Translations under genes and position numbers: made by a program
In this document: positions 24,265 to 32,019 of the stretch, piece by piece
How positions within the stretch are numbered: the first letter of the stretch is position 1
Layout of the letters: each line of letters starts with the position of its first letter
Source: Pseudomonas citrullilanati
GTDB taxonomy: Bacteria; Pseudomonadota; Gammaproteobacteria; Pseudomonadales; Pseudomonadaceae
DNA: 64,000 nt
Assembly (NCBI RefSeq): GCF_030580855.1
Contig: NZ_JAUQOP010000023.1
Location: 1-64,000, forward strand
Direction of reading: 5' to 3'
Notes under the pieces: generated by a model
Database searches by the model: none
Told to the model about the DNA's origin: nothing
The model's input: the letters and a program-made list of their open reading frames with translations, nothing else

Positions 24265-27200
24265 ATGAGTGGCGTCAACGATTCAGCGGCCGGGGACTCT
24301 GTCAGTTTCTTGAATCTCTTCAAGTTCAAAGACCTTGAACAGGCCTTGGCCGCCTATAAGGGCACCGACCCCTACGAAGCGGTGCTGCGTTATTACACCG
24401 GTTGCATCGCCGCGCCGGACAGCCCGCAAATGCTCGAGCCCCTGGGGCTGCTCAAGCAGGCGCTGGGGGCGCTGGGCGGCGGTGGTCGCCGGCGCCGGTC
24501 ATCGGTGGAGCCCGCGCCGGCCGGTCCGGATGAAACCGCGGACGGCCTGACGCACATCTACCGGCGGGTGGAAGGGTTCGAGGCGCGCCTGCACAACAGT
24601 CTCGAACAGTTGAAGCAGCCGGCCACCGAGGTGCCCAAGGGCCTTCACTTTGCCTGGCTGGGCGGCGGCATCGGTGCCATCCAGCGTGACTACATCAACC
24701 TCTGGCGGCAGGTGATGGCCCCCGAAGGGCACCCGCTCAAGCTTTGGTACGACAGCGACGCGTTGCTGGCCCATGAAACCAACCGGATCATCGTCGAAGC
24801 GGCCAAGGCCGACGCCATGCTCAAGGGCGGGCACGCCAGCGTCGATGCCGTTGAGTTGGGTGATCGCTATGAGGAACGCGTCATCGTCCTGAAGCAGCAG
24901 ATGTTCGCCCACATCACCCGGGCCGTGGAAAAGGGCGCACAGGCCGATGACGCGCGCATCGATCTGCTGGTCCGTGCCTATGGCCAGGATGAAGCCCGAT
25001 TGCGGGCCTTGAGGCGCGACAATCAGTCGAGCATCACGGCCCTGGGCGAGGGCGGCGTGACCTTGCGTGACCTGGCCAACGGCGGCGCGCCGCTGCACCT
25101 GGAGGCGCTCTACCGACGCGAGATCAGCCTGCGCGGCAATTTCGCGGCGGCGTCCGATATCGTGCGGGTCGAGGCGTTGTTCGCCGAAGGTGGCCGCTAC
25201 GCCGACGTCGATAGCCTGCCGCCGCTGCTGGACCGGCTCGGCGAGGTGGACATCCGGGCGTTCAAGACCGATGCGCGCCTGGGGGTGCTGCAACTGTTGC
25301 TGGATCGCAATCCTGACTGGATGCCGGGTCGCCAGGCCATGCGCGATCGATACGCCTCCTACGACAACGAGATCCCGGTGGAGCATCGCGAGGCGCTGGA
25401 ACGATTCGCCGCCAGCCGACCGGCTATCCACCAGGTGTTCCGCGTTCCGTTGGAACGCCTGGCCCCCCCGCACGGGCTGCGGGCGGTCGGCCAGGGCCAC
25501 ACCCTGAGCAACGCTTTCCTGCTGGCCCATCCCGGCTCGGCCATGCTCCAGGCGTTGATCGAGCGATTCCGGCTCAACTATGGAATCGTCGAGGCCACGG
25601 CCCGCCTGGCCGATGAGCAGAACACCGGGCTGACCGATGCCGAGGGCCTGATCGCCCACGCGCTGAAGGCCGCGACCCAGGTATTCGGGCCGCTGCATGA
25701 ACTGACGGCCGAGGATGAGTTGGGCGTGTCGCTGCTGGCCTCGGCGGCCGCCACTTACTACAGCGACGGCCTCCGCCCCCAGAGCGAGGTGACGATCTAC
25801 CTTACCGGGCCCGCTGCCATGCGTGCGGGCATGGCCGACTACGAGCGGGCCCACTTCACGCCGCGAACCGCCCTGGCATGGCGCCAAAACATGACCATCG
25901 ACGCCGTCGACACGGTCAACCTGGCCACCGAGGAGGAACTGGACCATTCCTGGAAAGAGAACCAAAGCGACACCCGGCAGTGGCTGGCCGATGAACAACG
26001 GCGCTGGCAGGAGGGACAATTCAAGGCCCGTTATCAGGGCGACATCCAACAGTTGTTGCGCTACCGGACCCTGGACTTCGACGGTGGCTGGCCACTGGTG
26101 GAGGGGCGTCATGTGCTGTCCACCGAGCTGCTGCAACACCTGGCCGACGAGCTGGGGGAGCCGTTCCTGAAGCGAATGAACGAAGGCCATGACGGTGCGG
26201 TGACCTTCGACAAGGTCATTGCCCTGGGCTACGACGAGCGCCAGTCGATCCGGGCCCAGGACGCGGGCGTGTTGCCCCCCGCCTCGTTGAGTGATGCACG
26301 GACCCGGTCACTGTCCATCGATGAACTCCTGGGGCGGCTCGCCAAGGGCACATTCGAGTTCGGCCAGTTGAGCCCGCTGCAACGCTTGCAGCTCGGCGCG
26401 CTGGTGGGGGCCAAGGCCCTGGATAATCGCAGTTTCGACGCGGTGCTGCCGGCACTGGAAAACCTGGCCAACAGCCTGGTCGAACGGGGTACCGCCGGTC
26501 GCTATGCGGCCATCGAGCGCCTGCTGTACCAGCATCGAGCGCCGGCATTCCTGGCCGGGCTGGCTCAACCGGTGGATCCGCCGGGGCATGGCGAAACGGC
26601 CCTGGGCTTGAAGAAAAACGCCCTGGAGCAACCCTTGACGTTGCGCCAATGGGGCCGTCTCGTCGCGCGGATCCAGCAGGTGGCGAAGCTGGAATATCGC
26701 GATCGGATTGCCGAGCGCCTGGGCAACGTCCTCGATGTTTTCGACAGCGCCGCCATCAAGCTTGTCCCCCAGGACCTGTTGCTCCAGGGCACCGGCGACC
26801 GCGTCGGTGGGCGTTGTTATCCACTGGCCCTGGCCATGGCCGCCGCCCTGGCGCAAGGCGAGTCGGCGGCGTACACCCTGCGCGGCCGGTTCTACCTCGG
26901 TGTGCTCGAACCCGAGGGCAGCGATTCGGTGGCCTTCTTCAACAGCCTGGAGTCCCTGCGCGACGTACAGCTTGGCGACGTCGGCAGCGCCTTGGCGCGT
27001 TCGAGCGTGGACGAGGTGGTGAGGCTCCTCAAGGCCCGCACCACCACCAGCACGCTGATGCTCAACTCCGATAACCACGCGATGCTGGTGGCCAGGACCT
27101 TTGACGGCGAGCAAAGCACGTATCACTTCTACGACCCCAATTTTGGCGTGTTCGAGTTCGAGCATCCGGCGCGGTTCGGGCAGGCGTTGAACCGGTTCTT

Positions 27201-30200
27201 CGTCCAGCAGGGCATGGCCGGCCAATACGCGGCCTACGGCGACGCGGCGCTGCCGACCTTCGACTTGATCGAGCTGGACGGCGCGCGGCTGTCGACGCTG
27301 GGATTGCCGGGGGCGGTCCGGGTCGCCGACCTGTTGCGCCCGGGCGGCTTGCCGGAACAATCGAAGCGCCCGCTCAGGCAACGGTTGGCGTCGGCCCGTG
27401 GCCAATCGCTGATGAGCAACCCGCGCCTGGGCAATTGCCTGCTGGCGCTGGACGGCCACGGCTGGGCGCAGCAGATGGCGCAAGCGACCTCCGAGCTCAG
27501 GCAGGCGAACCGATTGGCGCCCGCGCTGGTGCCGCTGTTCGACACCCTGGAGGCGACGCCGGGGGGCGCTTACCGGATGACTTTCATCGACCCGTCGAAC
27601 ACCGAGCGCGTGGTGTCGGTCAGCACCCACGACCCTCGCCTGCTGCGGATCAAGCGTTACCTCTCGGCGTGTTTTTCGAACCTGGCCAATCGGCCTGCCG
27701 TGCCGGGCGATCCCACCGAAGTGGGTGGCGTCCACACCTTGAATGCCGGCTTCGCCGTGCAGGCGCTGATGAACGCGCTGAGGACCCGGGAAGGGCCCGA
27801 CCGGCCGCTGTCCCTCGCGGTGCGCCTGCATGCCTATGTCAACTATGCGCAGTTGGTGCACGGCAACGTGGTCGACATTGCCGGCCTGGTGGGCCTGGCC
27901 CGGCGAGCGCTGGCCGACGATCGATTGATCGCCGACACGGTGGCGCCGGTGGTCGAGGCCGCCGTGGGGGGCAGTCTCAGTGAGGCGACCGGCGGTTTGC
28001 TGCAATTGGCCAATGTCGGCTTCGACATCTACCAGTTGGCCACCGCCCGGGATGACGTGGCCCGTGCCCAGTTCGGCACGCAACTGGCGTTCGATTCCGC
28101 CGGGCTGGTGTTGTCGGTGGGCGCGTATGCCGCCGGTGCCACCGCCGGTGCGGTGCTCGGTGGGACCGCCGTGATCCTGGGTGGCCTGGCGGTGGGCGTG
28201 GCGGCGCTGGCCCAGGGTTTTGCCGGTATCGCCGAGCAAGCCCGGCAGGTCGGGCTGTTCTTCGATGACGTGGCCAAGGCCCATCTCCAGGCCTATCGGT
28301 ACAACGCGGCCCATCGCGCCTGGCTGCCGCACCCGTCGCTGATCGTCCGGACACTGGACCTGGCGAGCGGCGAGCTGGTCATGGACAGCCCTAAGTTGTA
28401 CCCGCTGCGGGATCATTTTGGGGTGCCGACGTTCGACGCCGATTACACCCGGGCGATCGACCTGCGCCGGGAGCTGGCCTTGCCGGACCGCGTCCCGTTC
28501 AGCGCGCCGGTCGGGCAAACCCTGGTGCTGCCCTGCACCCCGCCCACCTGCTACGGCTATGAATACAAGGCGTTGCCCTTCGCGACGCTGCGCCATGACC
28601 TCGGGTTCGACATTGCGCGGCGCCTGGAGAAAAAGAACGCGGCGGGCGAGTGGTTGTTCCTGTTTTCCTTCTACTCGTTTCCCAGCGAATACATCCTCCA
28701 TCAGCTGACAGCGCCGGCCTACCAGTCAACAGTGATCGACGTGCTGCTGGACGCCGTCGAGCGTTCGCTGGTGGTGCCGATCATCCCGCCGGCCTGGCAG
28801 GGCACCATCACCTACCGGATCCGTGGCGCCGGCCAACGCTGCGCCGTGGTGCTCCATCGCGGTGTGAGCCTGAGCCTCGAGTCGCCAGGATCCCTCGCGT
28901 CGAGCTGGACACTCGATGCGTCCTGGGCCGGCGACAGCGATGTACGCGTCGAACCTGCGGGCAGGCTATGGGTGGGCGGTGTTTCGATCGCGTTCACCGG
29001 GGCAGGTCGTCACGAAGCGTTGCTGCGCCTGCGCGGTGACCAAGTGTTCAGGTTCGTGCCGGGTGAACGTGAACTTGCCCTGGTGGAACAGGAAGTGCCG
29101 GTGGGCATGGACCGGCTGGCGTTGCAGGAATACCTCAAGTCCATGGCCCGTGCCCATCGCCTGGCCATGCCTTATACGCCGGTGCGTCATTACCCGATTC
29201 CATTCGAGAAGCCGGGCGAGCCCCGCACCACCACCGCCTGGTACGACGCCAGCGCGGACCGCTTCCTCTACATCCGCAACGAGGACGTGCTGGAGGCCGA
29301 GGATGCGTTGCTGGGCGCCGTGGCAGACGGCTACGCCTGGTTCTATGAGCCGGATAACTTCCTGGTCTGGCAGGTGGATGCGGTGACCGGGTTGCTCAGC
29401 CATCGTTATCGCTTGCTGGTCAATACCGGCGAGGCCGCCGGGGTCATGCGCATCACGCGCATGGAGGCGGACGCCCAGGGGGTGATCCACGTGGTGCAGG
29501 AAATCGCTCGCCCCAATCAGGCCAGCGATGTGCTGGTCTATGTGATCCATGACGGGCAACTGCTGTTGAGTTCGATCACCCGTGACCGGGACGATGGCCT
29601 GGAGGCGCGACTCAGTGCCCGCGACACCCTGGCCGACTGGTCCCAGGTGCTTGGCCGCTATTACCCCTTCCAGCCGGACGGCGGGGACCAGCCGTTCATG
29701 AATGTCGACTGGCAGCCGGCGGCATTCGTGTCGGTGTGCTGGAGGATCCGTACCCGTTGGCGCGACATGGCCTGGGTGCGCCGCAGCGACGGGTTGATCA
29801 TCCGGCCCTCGACGCCTCCCGGCAGTGCCTATCGCGGATGGAACGACTCGATCAAGAACATGACCGACATGACTTTGCTCACACTGGCGGACGAAGAGGT
29901 CTTCGTCATCTACTACAAGCTCGCCCAGACGCTGTGCCGCAAGCAGCGCTCGGCGAACGGGCAGTGGTCGCAGGCCTGGATACAACCGGAAAAGCTCGAA
30001 CATGTCGTCGCGGTGGACGGTGGCTACGTGGCGCTGACCTCGGATGGCCTGTTCTTCAATCTGACGGACCAGGGCCATCTAGTGTTGGGCGGCGTCAGCG
30101 AAGCGTGGCTCAAGGACCGCTCGCATTGGTGGCAGGCGGTGGCACCGCTCGCCCGGCAGTACGCGGTCGAGCGCCTGGCCATTGTCGGCTTGGGCAACGT

Positions 30201-31341
30201 TGGCGGCGACGGAACCTTGTGTGCCTGGCAGGTCGGCGGCCGGCTGTTGCTGGCCGATCTCGGCGCGGGCAGGGAAGTGCGCCTGTTGGGGGTGACCCCG
30301 GACAACGAGGCGGCCTGGTTGCTTGACGTGACCCGTGGCGACCTCCATCGCCAGCGGTTCATCGATCCGCAAGTCCTGGAAGGCGCCTTCGGTCAAGGCG
30401 CGAGACTGTTACGGGCAGACGCGTTGCCGGTGGCCACCCGTGAATGGGCGCCGTTGCAGTTTGCCAGGCTCACCGTGGAGGGCGCGGGGTTGCGGGGCGT
30501 CACCGTCGACGGCGTGGTGATGCGGTTGCGCGACCGGCAGCCGGCCTTGATCTGTGGGGTCACCCAAGAGTGGGTCGCCCTCCAGGCCGGCGACGAATAC
30601 GCAAACCTCAAGCGATTGACGGACGCCCAGCCCCATGCCGCGCTGCTGTCGATCGAGGCCGCCGACAGCCTGAGGTGGCTGGTGGTGGAAACCGGCCGGG
30701 TGATCCGGGTGCCCCGGGCCGCGATTCCCGAGTCCTTCGCCGTGCTGGGCACCCGCCAACGGCGCAACGTGCTGCTGCACGAGGCCAAGGACCGCAGGTT
30801 GTTGACCTATCCGGACCGGGCCAGCGCCGGGCCCCTCGACTATGTCCAGCGCGATGCCGAGGTGCTGGTCGTCGAGGGGCAGGTGAAGGCCGAAGAGGTC
30901 CTGGCGCTGTTGCCGGACGATGTCACCACCCTGGTCCTGCGCATGGGGCAGGGGGCGACGGGCTACCGGTTGACCAGGGCGCTCTGGGTGAAACTCGAAT
31001 CGGTCATCCTCGACGGCTGGCATTTGCCGGATGGCCCGGCGTCGCGCCCCGCCAGCCTGGTCTGGGAGCTGGATGAGCCGGACCGACTGATGCTGAGCCT
31101 CGTCGAGGCGAACTTGGTGATCATCGACCCGGACAGCGGGCACAGCGTGATCCTGCGCGACGCGAACGCCCAAGAGGCCAAGGTGCGTGGCAATCTCCAG
31201 CTTGAGTTCGGTGGGGCGCGGACCTACGCCGTCGCGGCGCTGGTGCAGGTGTTGCTTGCCTGGCAGGACAGTCAGGGCGGTGCGACGCTCAAAGCCCTGG
31301 ACAGTGCCTCCAGGGCCGTGGCGACCAACGAGCTGGATTGA
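24265..31341 (+). CDS. large modular toxin: TcdA/TcdB-type glycosyltransferase, RCY cysteine-peptidase-like domain, translocation domain
   Basis: A 2358-residue protein with no signal peptide. Residues ~120-560 match the large-clostridial-toxin glycosyltransferase: PKGLHFAWLGG (from 124), NFAAASDIVRVEALF and GGRYADVDSLPP with the metal-binding DVD at 314-316. Such enzymes glucosylate or GlcNAc-modify host Rho/Ras GTPases. Residues ~780-1000 hold a Cys-His-Asp-ordered candidate triad: Cys851 in GGRCYPLALAMAAAL, His938 in NSDNHAML and Asp957 in FYDPNFG; the RCY tripeptide recalls the RC(D/Y) motif of MCF-type effectors. Residues ~1190-1400 resemble the TcdA/TcdB pore region, with a long Gly/Ala-rich hydrophobic stretch (about 1273-1330). 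Residues ~1420-2358 are beta-rich, without clostridial CROPs. The target, receptor and export route are not visible. It ends 20 bases from the convergent marC. Confidence 0.88.
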   Translation: MSGVNDSAAGDSVSFLNLFKFKDLEQALAAYKGTDPYEAVLRYYTGCIAAPDSPQMLEPLGLLKQALGALGGGGRRRRSSVEPAPAGPDETADGLTHIYRRVEGFEARLHNSLEQLKQPATEVPKGLHFAWLGGGIGAIQRDYINLWRQVMAPEGHPLKLWYDSDALLAHETNRIIVEAAKADAMLKGGHASVDAVELGDRYEERVIVLKQQMFAHITRAVEKGAQADDARIDLLVRAYGQDEARLRALRRDNQSSITALGEGGVTLRDLANGGAPLHLEALYRREISLRGNFAAASDIVRVEALFAEGGRYADVDSLPPLLDRLGEVDIRAFKTDARLGVLQLLLDRNPDWMPGRQAMRDRYASYDNEIPVEHREALERFAASRPAIHQVFRVPLERLAPPHGLRAVGQGHTLSNAFLLAHPGSAMLQALIERFRLNYGIVEATARLADEQNTGLTDAEGLIAHALKAATQVFGPLHELTAEDELGVSLLASAAATYYSDGLRPQSEVTIYLTGPAAMRAGMADYERAHFTPRTALAWRQNMTIDAVDTVNLATEEELDHSWKENQSDTRQWLADEQRRWQEGQFKARYQGDIQQLLRYRTLDFDGGWPLVEGRHVLSTELLQHLADELGEPFLKRMNEGHDGAVTFDKVIALGYDERQSIRAQDAGVLPPASLSDARTRSLSIDELLGRLAKGTFEFGQLSPLQRLQLGALVGAKALDNRSFDAVLPALENLANSLVERGTAGRYAAIERLLYQHRAPAFLAGLAQPVDPPGHGETALGLKKNALEQPLTLRQWGRLVARIQQVAKLEYRDRIAERLGNVLDVFDSAAIKLVPQDLLLQGTGDRVGGRCYPLALAMAAALAQGESAAYTLRGRFYLGVLEPEGSDSVAFFNSLESLRDVQLGDVGSALARSSVDEVVRLLKARTTTSTLMLNSDNHAMLVARTFDGEQSTYHFYDPNFGVFEFEHPARFGQALNRFFVQQGMAGQYAAYGDAALPTFDLIELDGARLSTLGLPGAVRVADLLRPGGLPEQSKRPLRQRLASARGQSLMSNPRLGNCLLALDGHGWAQQMAQATSELRQANRLAPALVPLFDTLEATPGGAYRMTFIDPSNTERVVSVSTHDPRLLRIKRYLSACFSNLANRPAVPGDPTEVGGVHTLNAGFAVQALMNALRTREGPDRPLSLAVRLHAYVNYAQLVHGNVVDIAGLVGLARRALADDRLIADTVAPVVEAAVGGSLSEATGGLLQLANVGFDIYQLATARDDVARAQFGTQLAFDSAGLVLSVGAYAAGATAGAVLGGTAVILGGLAVGVAALAQGFAGIAEQARQVGLFFDDVAKAHLQAYRYNAAHRAWLPHPSLIVRTLDLASGELVMDSPKLYPLRDHFGVPTFDADYTRAIDLRRELALPDRVPFSAPVGQTLVLPCTPPTCYGYEYKALPFATLRHDLGFDIARRLEKKNAAGEWLFLFSFYSFPSEYILHQLTAPAYQSTVIDVLLDAVERSLVVPIIPPAWQGTITYRIRGAGQRCAVVLHRGVSLSLESPGSLASSWTLDASWAGDSDVRVEPAGRLWVGGVSIAFTGAGRHEALLRLRGDQVFRFVPGERELALVEQEVPVGMDRLALQEYLKSMARAHRLAMPYTPVRHYPIPFEKPGEPRTTTAWYDASADRFLYIRNEDVLEAEDALLGAVADGYAWFYEPDNFLVWQVDAVTGLLSHRYRLLVNTGEAAGVMRITRMEADAQGVIHVVQEIARPNQASDVLVYVIHDGQLLLSSITRDRDDGLEARLSARDTLADWSQVLGRYYPFQPDGGDQPFMNVDWQPAAFVSVCWRIRTRWRDMAWVRRSDGLIIRPSTPPGSAYRGWNDSIKNMTDMTLLTLADEEVFVIYYKLAQTLCRKQRSANGQWSQAWIQPEKLEHVVAVDGGYVALTSDGLFFNLTDQGHLVLGGVSEAWLKDRSHWWQAVAPLARQYAVERLAIVGLGNVGGDGTLCAWQVGGRLLLADLGAGREVRLLGVTPDNEAAWLLDVTRGDLHRQRFIDPQVLEGAFGQGARLLRADALPVATREWAPLQFARLTVEGAGLRGVTVDGVVMRLRDRQPALICGVTQEWVALQAGDEYANLKRLTDAQPHAALLSIEAADSLRWLVVETGRVIRVPRAAIPESFAVLGTRQRRNVLLHEAKDRRLLTYPDRASAGPLDYVQRDAEVLVVEGQVKAEEVLALLPDDVTTLVLRMGQGATGYRLTRALWVKLESVILDGWHLPDGPASRPASLVWELDEPDRLMLSLVEANLVIIDPDSGHSVILRDANAQEAKVRGNLQLEFGGARTYAVAALVQVLLAWQDSQGGATLKALDSASRAVATNELD

Positions 31342-31361
31342 CTCCTGCGTCGGTCTTCCTG

Positions 31362-31958
31362 TCAGGGAACCAGGTAGCCCCTGACGCCGGTGAAGATGAT
31401 CTGTGCGGCCAGTGCACAGACGAACAGGCCCATCAGGCGGCTGACGATTTGCAGGCCCTGGTCGCCGAGAATCCGCTCGATGCGGCTGGACAGGTACAGC
31501 ACGACGCCGACGGTAAAACTGGCCAGGGCGATGCTGATGATGGCCATGAGTTTGTCGTCCCAGTGTGGCTGGCTCACGCCCATCACCAGCAGGGCACCGA
31601 TGGTGCCGGGGCCGACGGTCAGCGGAATGGTCAGCGGGACGATGGTCACGTCCTGCTGGACGTTGTCGGTCTGCACCGCCGACTTGCCCTGGGCCATGCC
31701 CAGCGCCGAGATGAACAGCACGCTGCCGGCGCCGATCCGGAACGCGTCCACGGTGATGCCGAAGACGCTGAAGATCACGCGCCCGAACAGGTACAGCAAC
31801 ACGCTGGACACCAACGTGGCGATCGCGACCTTCCAGGCCAGGCGCCGCTGTTCCTTGCGCGAATAACCGCGCGTGAGGCCGATGAAACACGAGAGCACGA
31901 AGAAGGGGCTATAGAGCACCAGCATCTTCAGGTAAACGCTGAACAGCACGTGGAGCAT
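31362..31958 (-). CDS. MarC family integral membrane protein
   Basis: A 198-residue inner-membrane protein of the MarC/UPF0056 family, with six predicted TM helices. Landmarks are FSVYLKMLVLYSPFFVLSCF at the N-terminus, GRVIFSVFGITVDAFRIGAG, VPLTIPLTVGPGTIGALLV and the C-terminal SRLMGLFVCALAAQIIFTGV. Family function is unknown; earlier links to multiple antibiotic resistance in E. coli were not upheld. It is a single gene convergent with the large toxin and followed in the same direction by no close partner; retS starts elsewhere and ends 61 bases upstream. Confidence 0.9.
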   Translation of the reverse strand: MLHVLFSVYLKMLVLYSPFFVLSCFIGLTRGYSRKEQRRLAWKVAIATLVSSVLLYLFGRVIFSVFGITVDAFRIGAGSVLFISALGMAQGKSAVQTDNVQQDVTIVPLTIPLTVGPGTIGALLVMGVSQPHWDDKLMAIISIALASFTVGVVLYLSSRIERILGDQGLQIVSRLMGLFVCALAAQIIFTGVRGYLVP

Positions 31959-32019
31959 GGTCGAGGCTCAGGCGAAGGGAGACGACGCGAGTCTAACAGG
32001 CGTTTTGCCGTCTGTCGGC

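Noticed and set aside
26308..28701. 797-residue antisense open frame within the giant toxin gene
   Set aside because: High GC in the third codon position leaves long antisense frames; the sequence is Arg/Gln/His-rich without recognisable domains, and the sense gene is well supported.
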